A stretch of DNA of 64,000 nt from Cupriavidus oxalaticus (lineage in GTDB: Bacteria; Pseudomonadota; Gammaproteobacteria; Burkholderiales; Burkholderiaceae). The first letter of the stretch is position 1. Each line of letters begins with the position of its first letter. The translations under genes and the position numbers were made by a program. Below the pieces are notes generated by a model. That model did not search any database and was not told the origin of the DNA. It saw only the letters and a list, made by a program, of their open reading frames with translations. The stretch is taken from positions 1,092,501 to 1,156,500 of the forward strand of contig NZ_CP069811.1 in NCBI RefSeq assembly GCF_016894385.1, in the 5' to 3' direction. Positions 1 to 8,939 of the stretch are shown one piece after another.

Positions 1-1
1 G

Positions 2-1540
2 TTCGGCGTCTATGCGGTGATGCTGGCGCTGACCTGGGGCGTGTTCCAGCTGGTGCCGAAGGGCTTCGTGCCGGCGCAGGACAAGCAGTACCTGGTCAGC
101 TTTGCCAAGCTGCCCGACGGCGCCACGCTGGACCGCACCGAGGACGTGATCCGCAAGATGAGCGAGATCGCGCTGAAGCATCCGGGCGTGGAATCGGCGG
201 TGGCCTTCCCGGGTCTGTCGATCAACGGCTTTACCAACAGCCCGAGCGCCGGCATCGTGTTCGCCACGCTCAAGCCGTTCGACGAGCGCAAGAGCGCAGA
301 GCTGTCGGGCGCGGCCATTGCCGCCGACCTGAACCAGAAGTACGGGGCGATTCAGGATGCCTTTATCGCGGTGTTCCCGCCGCCGCCCGTGCAGGGCCTG
401 GGCACCATCGGCGGCTTCAAGCTGATGATCGAGGATCGCGCCGCGCTGGGCTATGACGCGCTGTTCGAGGCGACCAATGCGTTCGCCGGCAAGGCGCGCG
501 CCACGCCCGAACTGGCCGGCATCTTCAGCAACTACCAGGTCAACGTGCCGCAGCTCGACGTCAGGCTCGACCGCGTCAAGGCCAAGCAGCTGGGCGTGCC
601 GGTGACGGAGGTGTTCGATACGCTGCAGACCTATCTGGGCTCGGCCTACGTCAACGACTTCAACAAGTTCGGCCGGACCTACCAGGTCAAGGTGCAGGCG
701 GATGCGCCGTTCCGCGCCCATGCCGAGGACATCCTGCAGCTGAAGACGCGCAACGCCGCCGGCGACATGGTGCCGCTGTCGTCGCTGGTGCAGGTGAAGC
801 AGGGCTTCGGTCCGGACAGCGTAGTGCGTTACAACGGCTTCACCGCCGCCGACATGAACGGCGGGCCCGCGCCCGGCTTCTCGTCGGGGCAGGCGCAGGC
901 CGCCGCCGAGCGCATCGCCGCGGAAACGCTGCCCAAGGGCATCAAGTTCGAATGGACCGAGCTGACCTACCAGGACATCCTGGCCGGCAATGCGGGGGTG
1001 TGGATTTTCCCGCTGTGCGTGCTGCTGGTGTTTCTGGTGCTGGCTGCCCAGTATGAAAGCCTGACGCTGCCGCTGGCGGTGATCCTGATCGTGCCGATGA
1101 GCTTGCTGGCGGCGATGACCGGTGTGTGGCTGACGCAAGGCGACAACAACATCTTCACGCAGATCGGTTTCATCGTATTGGTGGGGCTATCCGCGAAGAA
1201 CGCGATCCTGATCGTGGAGTTTGCGCGCGAGCTGGAGCATCACGGCCGCACCGTGGTGCAGGCCGCGATCGAAGCCAGCCGCCTGCGCCTGCGCCCGATC
1301 CTGATGACGTCGTTCGCTTTCATCATGGGCGTGGTGCCGCTGGTGGTGTCCAGCGGTGCGGGCTCGGAGATGCGCCATGCGATGGGCGTGGCGGTGTTCG
1401 CGGGGATGCTTGGTGTGACGTTCTTCGGGCTGTTTTTGACGCCGGTGTTTTATGTGGCGCTGCGGCTGCTGGCCACCCGTGGCCAGCGCCGCGCGCAGAC
1501 GGCGCAAGTCGAACACCAGGCCGTGGCGTCGGCTGAATAA
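2..1540 (+). CDS. RND efflux pump inner-membrane transporter (HAE1 family), C-terminal half
   Basis: The frame is open at the window start and runs 512 codons to a TAA, so only the C-terminal half of a protein normally about 1050 residues long is present. The visible part begins in a membrane segment and continues with a periplasmic porter region (LVPKGFVPAQDKQY, then a GFTNSPSAGI stretch). A block of hydrophobic helices with the RND motif GLSAKNAILIVEFA follows. The family is a proton-driven trimeric drug exporter. The sequence style is closest to MexF/BpeF-type pumps, judged from memory of the family. The outer-membrane channel gene lies 187 bp downstream on the same strand, so this is the end of an efflux operon whose adaptor and start lie outside the window. 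Confidence 0.95.
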   Translation, partial: FGVYAVMLALTWGVFQLVPKGFVPAQDKQYLVSFAKLPDGATLDRTEDVIRKMSEIALKHPGVESAVAFPGLSINGFTNSPSAGIVFATLKPFDERKSAELSGAAIAADLNQKYGAIQDAFIAVFPPPPVQGLGTIGGFKLMIEDRAALGYDALFEATNAFAGKARATPELAGIFSNYQVNVPQLDVRLDRVKAKQLGVPVTEVFDTLQTYLGSAYVNDFNKFGRTYQVKVQADAPFRAHAEDILQLKTRNAAGDMVPLSSLVQVKQGFGPDSVVRYNGFTAADMNGGPAPGFSSGQAQAAAERIAAETLPKGIKFEWTELTYQDILAGNAGVWIFPLCVLLVFLVLAAQYESLTLPLAVILIVPMSLLAAMTGVWLTQGDNNIFTQIGFIVLVGLSAKNAILIVEFARELEHHGRTVVQAAIEASRLRLRPILMTSFAFIMGVVPLVVSSGAGSEMRHAMGVAVFAGMLGVTFFGLFLTPVFYVALRLLATRGQRRAQTAQVEHQAVASAE

Positions 1541-1549
1541 CGCATGTTT

Positions 1550-1673
1550 GCTCCCCTCTCCCTCTGGGAGAGGGGCGGGGGAGAGGGCGGCGCTTGCTGT
1601 ACAGACGCGCTTCACTTCGTCATACACGCCGGCCCTCTCCCCCAACCCCTCTCCCGCAAGCGGGAGAGGGGAG
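1550..1673. repeat. Dispersed GC-rich palindromic repeat, copy 1
   Basis: Short hairpins made of GCTCCCCTCTCCC and GGGAGAGGGGAGC sit at both ends of a roughly 124-bp unit, facing each other, with a GGGGGAGAGGGC / GCCCTCTCCCCC pair inside. Related copies occur near 7482-7516 and 35671-35842. This copy lies inside the efflux operon, between the transporter and the outer-membrane channel genes, where the hairpins could lower read-through or protect mRNA ends. No gene is visible in it. Confidence 0.8.
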
Positions 1674-1727
1674 CTAGCTCGGCGGCGTTGAACCCGCCAG
1701 AGCACAGAACAGTCAAGGAATGAACCA

Positions 1728-3221
1728 ATGATTGCCCACATCACAAGGCAGTTACCCCGAATCGCCACCCTGGCCGCCGCGCTGATCCTGGCCGGCTGCT
1801 CGCTGGCCCCGACCTACAAGGTGCCGGAGACCGCCACGGTGCCGGCCTACAAGGAAGCCGAGGCCGCGCAGGCAGAAGGCGCGCAATGGAAGACCGCGAC
1901 GCCGGCCGAAGGCCAGCATCGCGGCGAATGGTGGAAGATCTTCGGCGACGCCGAGCTGGACCGCCTGATGGTTGCCGCGGGCGACTCCAACCAGGATCTC
2001 GCCATCGCCGCGGCGCGGCTGAAGCAGGCGCGCGCCTTCACCGGCGCGACCGAGGCGGATCTCTACCCGCAGCTCAGCGTGGGGCTCGATCCGACCCGCT
2101 CGCAGCCGTCGGCCGCGTCGCAAGGCCTGCCCGACGGCACGCGGGTCTCGCCGCAGACCGTGCTGAAGGCACGCGCCTTCGCCAGCTATGAGCTGGACCT
2201 GTTCGGCCGCGTGGCGTCCAGCGTCAATGCCGCCCGCGCCGAAGGCGAAGCCGCCGAGGACCTGTACCGCTCGGTGCAGCTCGCGCTGCAGGCCGACGTG
2301 GCGCAGGCGTATTTTGCGCTGCGCACGCTCGACAGCGAACGCGACCTGCTGAACGCCACCATCCGGCTGCGTGAAGACGCGCTGAAGCTGCTGAAGAAGC
2401 GCTACGACGCCGGCGAGACCACCGACCTCGACCCGGCCCGCGCCGAGGCCGAGCTTGGCACCGCGCGCGCCGACCTGGCCGGCATCGAGCGCCGCCGCGC
2501 CAACCAGGAGCATGCGCTGGCGGTGCTGACCGGCGTGCCGCCCGCGGCGTTCTCGCTGCCGGCGCGGCCGTTCGATGCCGCGCCGATCGCGATCCCGGCC
2601 GGACTGCCGTCCGAACTGCTGGAGCGGCGCCCGGACATCGCCGCGGCGGAGCGGCAGATGGCCGCTGCCAATGCCCGCATCGGCGTGGCCAAGGCGGCGT
2701 TCTTCCCGCGCATCACGCTGACTGGATTGTTCGGCTTTGAATCGGCCGACCTGTCCAACCTGTTCAAGTGGTCGTCGCGCACATGGATGCTGGGACCGCT
2801 GATCGGCTCGACCATCGCGCAGACGGTGTTCGACGGCGGCCGCAACAGTTCCAACCTGGCCGGCGCGCGTGCCGCGCACGAGGAGAGCGTGGCCGCGTAC
2901 CGGCAGACCGTGCTGGTGGCCTTCCGCGAAGTCGAGGACAGCCTGGCCGACGTGCGCTGGCTGAGCCAGCAGGCGGGCGCGCTGGACAGCGCGCTGGGCG
3001 GGGCGCGCCGCGCGGCGCGGATCTCGCGCAGCCGCTACGATGCCGGCGCGGTCGACTACCTGGCCGTGATCGATGCCGACCGCACCGTGCTGCAGTCGCA
3101 GCGCGAAGCCAATGCGGTGGCCGGTTTGCGCGCTGCCGCAACGGTGTCGCTGGTCCGCCGGCTGGGCGGCGGCTGGGGGCCGGTGCCGGAGACGGTGACG
3201 GCCGCGCAGCCGGCGCAATGA
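1728..3221 (+). CDS. NodT-family outer-membrane efflux lipoprotein
   Basis: This is a 497-residue TolC-like channel that completes the RND pump encoded upstream. A lipoprotein signal is clear: a hydrophobic stretch ends in L-A-G-C, with the lipidated cysteine at about residue 24. The mature protein starts SLAPTYKVPE and shows the two internally repeated outer-membrane-efflux-protein domains, each rich in Ala/Arg/Glu helices, with SELLERRPDIAAAERQM at the usual place in the second repeat. The length is typical for the family. The start is the first ATG after the palindromic repeat. It is probably cotranscribed with the pump. Confidence 0.95.
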   Translation: MIAHITRQLPRIATLAAALILAGCSLAPTYKVPETATVPAYKEAEAAQAEGAQWKTATPAEGQHRGEWWKIFGDAELDRLMVAAGDSNQDLAIAAARLKQARAFTGATEADLYPQLSVGLDPTRSQPSAASQGLPDGTRVSPQTVLKARAFASYELDLFGRVASSVNAARAEGEAAEDLYRSVQLALQADVAQAYFALRTLDSERDLLNATIRLREDALKLLKKRYDAGETTDLDPARAEAELGTARADLAGIERRRANQEHALAVLTGVPPAAFSLPARPFDAAPIAIPAGLPSELLERRPDIAAAERQMAAANARIGVAKAAFFPRITLTGLFGFESADLSNLFKWSSRTWMLGPLIGSTIAQTVFDGGRNSSNLAGARAAHEESVAAYRQTVLVAFREVEDSLADVRWLSQQAGALDSALGGARRAARISRSRYDAGAVDYLAVIDADRTVLQSQREANAVAGLRAAATVSLVRRLGGGWGPVPETVTAAQPAQ

Positions 3222-3339
3222 CGCACTGCAGCGCCGCGCCGTGACCGCGGCGATGCTGGCGCGCTGCCCCGGAATCACTACACTGGAAGCATCGTGCCAT
3301 GCGTCCAGGGCGCCCCGGGGACAGATCCCCGGGTGCCTG

Positions 3340-3416
3340 ATGCCGTTCAGTCAAGGCATCAAGTACTACCGTCGTTCCCGCCTGCGCGGGAACGACGGTG
3401 GCTAATTGAACGGCAT
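3340..3416. repeat. MITE-like nested inverted repeat (77 bp)
   Basis: A perfect 14-bp inverted repeat (ACCGTCGTTCCCGC, loop CTGC) at 3368-3399 lies inside a second pair of 10-bp inverted arms, ATGCCGTTCA at 3340-3349 and TGAACGGCAT at 3407-3416. The form resembles a miniature non-autonomous mobile element or REP-like repeat. It ends 28 bp before the ATG of the SRPBCC gene and so contains the upstream in-frame TTG, which argues against that TTG as the start. Confidence 0.75.
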
Positions 3417-3444
3417 TACCCGCGCGTGCCTGGGTTCCGCCGCC

Positions 3445-4011
3445 ATGCTTCGCTTCAGGAAACCGATCTGGGGATTGATCTTTGCCGCGCTCACGGTGGC
3501 GCTGCTGCTGGTGCCATTGCCGTGGGCCGACCGCACCAGCATCCATGACGAAGTGGTGATCGCGCGCACCCCGGACGAGGTGTTCGACTATGTTTCCACC
3601 CCACGGCACTGGCCGGCCTGGTATCCCGCCTCTGGCGCGGTGGCGGGGGCGACTGACCATCCGCTGCGGCCCGGCGAGCGCGTGGCCGAAAGCTTCATTG
3701 CCGGCGAGCGCAGCGCCGTGGTCATCTGGACCGTCACCATCAGCCAGCGGCCGCGCATCTGGGCGATCACGGGCGAGGTGCCGGGCGGGCGCCGGGCCGG
3801 CACCATCATCTACAAGCTCACGCCGGCCATGACGCCGTCGCTGACGCCGTCGGCGGAAAGCACGCGTTTCGAACGGGAATTCAGCTACCAGTCGCCCACG
3901 CTGCTCTTTGCGCTGATCAACCGGCTGATGCTGCGCTCACGCCTGCAGTCCGAGTCCGCCGAGGCCGTCAGGCGCCTGAAGGCGAGGCTGGAAGCACAGC
4001 AGGTGCCATAG
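3445..4011 (+). CDS. SRPBCC-family (polyketide cyclase/START-like) membrane-anchored protein
   Basis: The product is 188 residues from the ATG. An N-terminal hydrophobic segment (GLIFAALTVALLLVPLP) anchors or exports it. Next comes an SRPBCC fold beginning HDEVVIARTPDEVFDYVSTPRHWPAWYP, the usual opening strand and helix of this lipid or hydrophobic-ligand-binding superfamily. The ligand is not predictable. An in-frame TTG 39 nt upstream falls within an inverted repeat, so the ATG is preferred. Confidence 0.8.
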   Translation: MLRFRKPIWGLIFAALTVALLLVPLPWADRTSIHDEVVIARTPDEVFDYVSTPRHWPAWYPASGAVAGATDHPLRPGERVAESFIAGERSAVVIWTVTISQRPRIWAITGEVPGGRRAGTIIYKLTPAMTPSLTPSAESTRFEREFSYQSPTLLFALINRLMLRSRLQSESAEAVRRLKARLEAQQVP

Positions 4012-4084
4012 CCTTGCACGGCGGGGCGATCGGCACTAAGTTGGAAACAGCGGCCGACGCTGCTGCAGGAGGTTTTTCACCACC

Positions 4085-4522
4085 ATGACGTCCCGTACCC
4101 CTGGCCTCGATACCGCAGCATGGCCGTGGCGGCTGGCACTGGGTGCCACGCTGGCGCTGGCGTTGCAGCTCGGCGGCGGGCCGTTGCGCGCCCAGCCGCA
4201 TGAGTCGGGTTCGATCACGATCGGCGGGTCGGCGCAGGTGCAGGGACCGGTGCGGGTCCATGGCACCCTGACCGTCGCCGGCCATGTCTATGCCAGCGGC
4301 CCGCTGACCGCGGCGTATTTCACCGGCCCGGTCAGCGCCCGCGCGGTGCCGTATCGCGGCGGCTACCTGAAGGTGTTCAAGGGGCCGTTGACCGTGCATG
4401 GCGACATGGTGGTCAATGGCGACCTGACCGTTGCCGGACCGCTGACCGTCGATGGCCCGCTTGCCGCCAGCGGCGGCATCGATGCTGCCGGGCCGATGCG
4501 CGAGCGCGACTACGGCCGCTGA
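4085..4522 (+). CDS. Exported small protein with bactofilin/beta-helix-like repeats
   Basis: This is a 145-residue protein preceded by a strong AGGAGG (4067-4072). The first ~38 residues form a likely signal peptide (LALGATLALALQLGGGPLRA). The rest is a run of short beta-strand repeats such as GSITIGGSAQVQGPVRVHG, HGDMVVNGDLTVAG and PLTVDGPLAASG. Such G-x-L-T-V turns are characteristic of bactofilin-type right-handed beta-helices, though no strict bactofilin match can be claimed. It could be a polymerising or surface-scaffold protein. The C terminus is short and charged (MRERDYGR). Confidence 0.65.
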   Translation: MTSRTPGLDTAAWPWRLALGATLALALQLGGGPLRAQPHESGSITIGGSAQVQGPVRVHGTLTVAGHVYASGPLTAAYFTGPVSARAVPYRGGYLKVFKGPLTVHGDMVVNGDLTVAGPLTVDGPLAASGGIDAAGPMRERDYGR

Positions 4523-4541
4523 TGCGGCGCGTGCCGGCCGG

Positions 4542-6347
4542 CTAGGGCGATGTGCTGGTGAGGGAGAGGTCGATCAGCAAGGGGTCGTGGTCGGAGGACC
4601 GGTAGGCATCGGGGGCGTAGTAGGCGGGCACAGAAGGCGCGCCCGGCGCCGGCGCATACGAGAACGCCGCCGGTTCGTCGGCATTGATATGCCACGCCTG
4701 CACGGCGACGACATGCCTTGCGGCCGCGGCATCGGCCAGCACATGGTCGAGGTAGCCGGCCTGCCCGTTGTAGACGTAGCTGTAGGCGTGCGGTCCCGCC
4801 AGCTTTGCCACCATGTCCGCATAGCCGCGCCGTGCCAGCAATCGCACCGGATCTTCCATCGCGTAGCTGTTCAGGTCGCCGGTCACCAGCACGCCCGCGC
4901 CGGGCGCGCCGGTCGGCACCGTGGCAAGCCAGTCGGCCAGCGCGCCGGCGGCCTGCATGCGTGCGGGGTTCCAGCACCCTTGTCCATCGCCCTGGTCGGC
5001 TTGTGCGCCGCCGGCTTCCATGCAGTTCTTTGACTTGAGGTGGTTGACCACGACCGTCACCGGCGCGCCGCCGGCCCTTGCCCGGAACGTGGCGGCGAGC
5101 GGCTGCCGGCTGCGGGCGCCCAGCCACGTGGTGGCGGCACGGCCGACGATCTCCGTGGCGCGCGCGTTGTACAGCAGGCCCACGGCGATCGCATCGCCGC
5201 CGAGCGCGGGTGTGCCGGGATCGACGACGCGCCAGTCGGACCCGAGCCGCGCCGCCAGTTGCCGCACGGCGCTGCCCGGGCCAAAGCCGTTGTTCTGCAA
5301 CTCCATCAGGCCGATCACGTCGGCATCCAGCGCGCGCAGTGCGGCGGCCAGCTTGGCTTCCTGCCGGGCCAGCGCCGCGGCGCTGCGCGCGCCGCGGTTG
5401 TCGGCCGACGCGAGACCTTCACTGCCACCACCACCGTTAAAGTAGTTTTGCAGGTTGAATGCCGCCACCCGCAGCGTTGCCGCGGGATGGCGCGCCGGTG
5501 CGCCCGGGCGCGGATTGGCAGCCTGGAACGCCGGTGCCCGCGCGCCGCGCACCGGCTGCAGGCGCCACTGCCCGTGGCGCTTCTCCAGCACGCCGGCCAC
5601 GCCGCTGACGGTATCGCCGACGCGCAGCGGATGGGTGGCCGCAAGCTGCGGCGGCGGGTAGGGCACGACTTGCGGATACTGGCGCGTCGAGCCATCGTCG
5701 AGCAGCAGCCGGTTGCGCGAATTGGCCGCCGCGGCTTGCGCCGCCGCTGCGCCCGGCAAGGCGACCTGCGTGGGCGCAAACGGGCGCCCGAAGCTCAGCG
5801 CGAGCGTGCCGTAGCGCGCCAGTTCATGGGTATCGCTGACCGTCAGCGTCTGCGGCAGCGTGACCAGCATGCCCGCGCGGGCACGCAGGTCGGCATCGCC
5901 GGCAGGCAGCGTCAGCGTTGCCGGCGTGACCGGGATGCCGCTGGCGCACACGGTCGGCGCCTCCGACAAGGTCAGCTGCGTTTGTCCGAATTTTTCCTCG
6001 ATCCTTCCGGACAAGCGCACGAGGTCGCCAGCGCGCGCCACGGCCCGCGGTGCATAGACGAACAGCCCGTCGGAAATGCCTGGCCGCTGCTGGCGCCGGG
6101 CGTCAGCCTGCTGCACGAAGAAGCCGCGCAGCCCGCGCTCGCCGCTGAAATCCGCGGTGACTACCGCTTCGATCTCGACCACGCGGCCGGACAAGGCGCT
6201 GCCATCCTGGACCTGGGCAATGGCTGTCGCCGGCGCGCCGCATGGCTGCACGGCGCCAAGCGCCGGACCGGCTGCGGGCAGGCAAAGAAGAACGGTGAGG
6301 ACAGGGACGCGAAGGTTTCCGGTCAGCGGTCGCAGGCGTGTCGGCAT
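4542..6347 (-). CDS. ExeM/NucH-type extracellular endonuclease
   Basis: This 601-residue secreted nuclease has a signal peptide ending near residue 31 (CLPAAGPALG). An OB-fold-like domain at about 55-160 includes GRVVEIEAVVTADF and the GLRGFFVQ motif common in this family. An endonuclease/exonuclease/phosphatase domain follows. It begins LRVAAFNLQNYFN, with the metal-binding Glu in DVIGLMELQNN, the catalytic region VVNHLKSKN, GDLNSYAMEDP, and the terminal SSDHDPLLIDL. Such enzymes degrade extracellular DNA in Shewanella and others. It is divergent from the monooxygenase gene and appears monocistronic. Confidence 0.9.
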   Translation of the reverse strand: MPTRLRPLTGNLRVPVLTVLLCLPAAGPALGAVQPCGAPATAIAQVQDGSALSGRVVEIEAVVTADFSGERGLRGFFVQQADARRQQRPGISDGLFVYAPRAVARAGDLVRLSGRIEEKFGQTQLTLSEAPTVCASGIPVTPATLTLPAGDADLRARAGMLVTLPQTLTVSDTHELARYGTLALSFGRPFAPTQVALPGAAAAQAAAANSRNRLLLDDGSTRQYPQVVPYPPPQLAATHPLRVGDTVSGVAGVLEKRHGQWRLQPVRGARAPAFQAANPRPGAPARHPAATLRVAAFNLQNYFNGGGGSEGLASADNRGARSAAALARQEAKLAAALRALDADVIGLMELQNNGFGPGSAVRQLAARLGSDWRVVDPGTPALGGDAIAVGLLYNARATEIVGRAATTWLGARSRQPLAATFRARAGGAPVTVVVNHLKSKNCMEAGGAQADQGDGQGCWNPARMQAAGALADWLATVPTGAPGAGVLVTGDLNSYAMEDPVRLLARRGYADMVAKLAGPHAYSYVYNGQAGYLDHVLADAAAARHVVAVQAWHINADEPAAFSYAPAPGAPSVPAYYAPDAYRSSDHDPLLIDLSLTSTSP

Positions 6348-6498
6348 GGCAGTTCTGGCAACGAAGTGGCAAGGTCCACGATGCTAGCCGAGCCGTGTAA
6401 CGGAATGCTTTCCGCGGCATGTGGCGCCGCGATCGTGCTAAGGTAGCAGGAACCCGCCGGCACGCGCCGGCCTCCAACCCAAAGTACCCGGAACCGCC

Positions 6499-6789
6499 AT
6501 GATCAAGGAAATCGCCCAACTTACCATCAAGCCCGGCATGGAGCAGCAGTTCGAACAGGGCGTCAGCCAGGCCAAGCCGCTGTTCCTGCGCTCGCGCGGC
6601 TGCCACGGCGTGCAGCTGTTCCGCTCGATCGAGCAGCCCGAGCAGTACACGCTGGTGGTCGACTGGGAGACCGTGGAAGACCATATGGTCCACTTCCGCG
6701 AATCGCCTGAATTCCAGCAGTGGCGTGCATTGGTTGGCGATAGCTTCGCCGCGCCGCCGAATGTGCACCACGTATCCAAGTCCCTGTAA
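6499..6789 (+). CDS. Antibiotic biosynthesis monooxygenase (ABM) domain protein
   Basis: The product is 96 residues and a complete single ABM ferredoxin-like domain (IKEIAQLTIKPGMEQQFEQG at the start, VVDWETVEDHMVHFRES in the middle, HHVSKSL at the end). The conserved WETVEDHM-HFR segment is typical. Members are small cofactor-free oxygenases or heme/stress-related proteins, and the substrate here is unknown. It is nine bases from pssA on the same strand, so the two may be cotranscribed. Confidence 0.85.
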   Translation: MIKEIAQLTIKPGMEQQFEQGVSQAKPLFLRSRGCHGVQLFRSIEQPEQYTLVVDWETVEDHMVHFRESPEFQQWRALVGDSFAAPPNVHHVSKSL

Positions 6790-6798
6790 GCGCAACCG

Positions 6799-7437
6799 AT
6801 GAACACACGGCCCGAGCGTCCCCGCCATTTCTCGATGCTGCGCGAGCTGCAGCTTGCCGATGTGTTCACGCTCGGCAATGCCGCCTGCGGCATGGCGTCG
6901 GTGTTCTTCGCCATGTTCTTCGTTGCGGACCGGCAGCTGTCGCACTTCTACACGGCCGCGGCGCTGGCGCCGCTGGCGTTCATCTTCGACGTGCTCGACG
7001 GCCGCATCGCGCGCTGGCGCCATGCGCATTCGGCGCTGGGGCGCGAGCTCGATTCGCTGGCCGACGTGATCTCGTTCGGCGTGGGGCCGGCCACGCTGGC
7101 GTTTGCCGCCGGCATGCGCGGCGGCTGGGACCTGGCCATCCTGATCTACTTCGTCTGCTGCGGCGTGAGCCGGCTGGCGCGCTTCAACGTCACCGCCGAA
7201 ACGCTGGCCGCCGGCAGCGACAGCGGCAAGGTGGCGTATTTCGAAGGCACGCCGATCCCGACCAGCGTGCTGCTCACCGCCGTGCTGGCATGGTGTGCCT
7301 GGCAAGGACAGCTGGGGGGCGACCTGCCCGGCGGCGCCTGGGTGCTGGGTCCTGCCGTGCTCCATCCGCTGGCGCTGCTGTTCGCGCTGTCGGGCACGCT
7401 GATGGTCAGCAAGACGCTGCGCATCCCGAAGTTCTGA
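6799..7437 (+). CDS. pssA: CDP-diacylglycerol-serine O-phosphatidyltransferase
   Basis: This integral-membrane enzyme makes phosphatidylserine from CDP-diacylglycerol and serine, the precursor of phosphatidylethanolamine. The CDP-alcohol phosphotransferase motif is complete: D-G-x2-A-R-x8-G-x3-D-x3-D, seen as DGRIARW...ALGRELDSLAD. The 212-residue length and about six hydrophobic segments fit the type II PssA family. The start ATG lies nine bases after the ABM gene. A dispersed palindromic repeat follows the stop and may serve as terminator. Confidence 0.9.
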   Translation: MNTRPERPRHFSMLRELQLADVFTLGNAACGMASVFFAMFFVADRQLSHFYTAAALAPLAFIFDVLDGRIARWRHAHSALGRELDSLADVISFGVGPATLAFAAGMRGGWDLAILIYFVCCGVSRLARFNVTAETLAAGSDSGKVAYFEGTPIPTSVLLTAVLAWCAWQGQLGGDLPGGAWVLGPAVLHPLALLFALSGTLMVSKTLRIPKF

Positions 7438-7481
7438 CATTGCGCTTCGGGGCACCGCGGGAGCACAAACGTGCTGACAGT

Positions 7482-7516
7482 GTGCTCCCTCTCCCGCTTG
7501 CGGGAGAGGGGAGCAC
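7482..7516. repeat. Dispersed GC-rich palindromic repeat, copy 2 (short)
   Basis: A perfect hairpin-forming unit with GTGCTCCCTCTCCCGC facing GCGGGAGAGGGGAGCAC. The flank at 7440-7460 (TTGCGCTTCGGGGCACC) also matches the flank of copy 3 in inverse orientation, so the mobile unit is larger than the hairpin. It sits between two convergent genes, where it would act as a bidirectional terminator. Confidence 0.75.
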
Positions 7517-7528
7517 AAAAACACCCTG

Positions 7529-8830
7529 TTACGCGCGAGCGGGCTCCGCCACGCTTGCCGCACGCTTGCGGCTGACCATCAACGCCAGCAGCGCCGCCAC
7601 CAGGCAGGCCGCGCCGGCCGCATACAGCGCCGGCGTATAGGTCAGCAGCAGCGTGCGGGTCATCCCCGCGCCGAAGGCCGCCACGGCCGCGCCGATCTGG
7701 TGGGCCGCGAAGATCCAGCCGAATACCATCGGCGCGCGCTCGCGCCCGAAAGTGGTGGCAGCCAGCTTGACCGTCGGCGGCACGGTGGCGATCCAGTCCA
7801 GCCCGTAGAACATGGCAAAGATCGACAGGCCATAGAGCGTGAAGGTCGAATGCGGCAGCCAGAACAGCGACAGGCCGCGCAGCGCGTAGTACCAGAACAG
7901 CAGCTTGCGGCTGTCATAGCGGTCCGACAGCCAGCCCGACAGGATCGTGCCGACGAAGTCGAAGGCGCCCATCATTGCCAGCGCGGATGCGGCCGGCACC
8001 GGGCCCATGCCGAAGTCGCCGCACAGCGCGATGAAATGCGTCTGGATCAGGCCGTTGGTGCTCAGGCCGCAGATAAAGAAGGTGCCGGCCAGGACCCAGA
8101 AGGCCTGCGTGCGCGCGGCATCGCGCAACACCACGAAGGGCCCGCGCAGCGTCAGTGGCGCCGGGGGCGCCGGCGGCGTCACCGGTGCCGCCGCCGGGAC
8201 TTCGCCGAACGCCGCCAGGCCCACGTCGGCGGGGCGGTTGCGCATCAGGCCCAGCACCAGCACTGCCAGCAACGCGCACGCGGCCAGCACGGGCAGCACG
8301 GCGACGCGCCAGCCCATATGCTCGATCAGCCAGGCCGCCACCGGCAGGAACGCAAGCTGGCCGGTGGCCGAACTGGCGGTCAGGAGGCCGATGACCAGCC
8401 CGCGCCGCGCGCTGAACCAGCGGTTGGCGACCACGGCCGCCAGCACCAGCGCGGTCAGCCCCGAGCCGACGCCCAGCATCAGCCCCCACGCGACGAAGAG
8501 CTGCCACAGCTCGGTCGACACCGTTGCCAGCGCCATGCCGCCGGCGATCAGTGCCAGCGCCGCGCAGACCACGTTGCGCACGCCGAAACGCTCCATCAGG
8601 ATGGCCGAGAACGGCGCCATCAGCCCGAACAGGACAAAGCGAAAGGCCAGGATCGACGAGATCTCGTCGGTGTTCCAGCCCATCTCGCGTGCCAGCGGCG
8701 ACAGGAACGCGCCGGGCAGGCCGAGCGCGGCCGAGGTGGTGAGCATCACCAGGAAGGTCAGGGCGGCGACCAGCCACGCGTAGTGGATGCCGCGCCGGTC
8801 GAGCCGGCTGGATAAGGCTTGCGCAAACAT
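7529..8830 (-). CDS. MFS transporter (OFA/monocarboxylate-like)
   Basis: The product is 433 residues with about twelve hydrophobic segments. The N-terminal half opens with HYAWLVAALTFLVMLTTSAALGLPGAFLSPL, and the pattern GWNTDEISSILAFRFVLFGLMAPFSAILMERFG is typical of small-molecule MFS carriers. The start is the ATG at 8830, which follows a GAGG-like site; the frame extends further upstream but without family sequence. The substrate is unknown. A TetR gene lies just upstream on the same strand, in the usual place for a local regulator. Confidence 0.85.
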   Translation of the reverse strand: MFAQALSSRLDRRGIHYAWLVAALTFLVMLTTSAALGLPGAFLSPLAREMGWNTDEISSILAFRFVLFGLMAPFSAILMERFGVRNVVCAALALIAGGMALATVSTELWQLFVAWGLMLGVGSGLTALVLAAVVANRWFSARRGLVIGLLTASSATGQLAFLPVAAWLIEHMGWRVAVLPVLAACALLAVLVLGLMRNRPADVGLAAFGEVPAAAPVTPPAPPAPLTLRGPFVVLRDAARTQAFWVLAGTFFICGLSTNGLIQTHFIALCGDFGMGPVPAASALAMMGAFDFVGTILSGWLSDRYDSRKLLFWYYALRGLSLFWLPHSTFTLYGLSIFAMFYGLDWIATVPPTVKLAATTFGRERAPMVFGWIFAAHQIGAAVAAFGAGMTRTLLLTYTPALYAAGAACLVAALLALMVSRKRAASVAEPARA

Positions 8831-8939
8831 TGGATTTCTCTGGCCTCGGTTGGGGTAGCGACGGGCGAAAGGGGGCCAGCCCGCCGGCCCGGAGGCGGCA
8901 GGAAGAAGGCCCGGCAAGTGGTTGAAAACGGGTTCCGGG

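Noticed and set aside
4574..6446. Long plus-strand open frames opposite the secreted nuclease gene
   Set aside because: They are Arg/Gly/His-rich antisense frames with no family features, while the minus strand encodes a complete nuclease.
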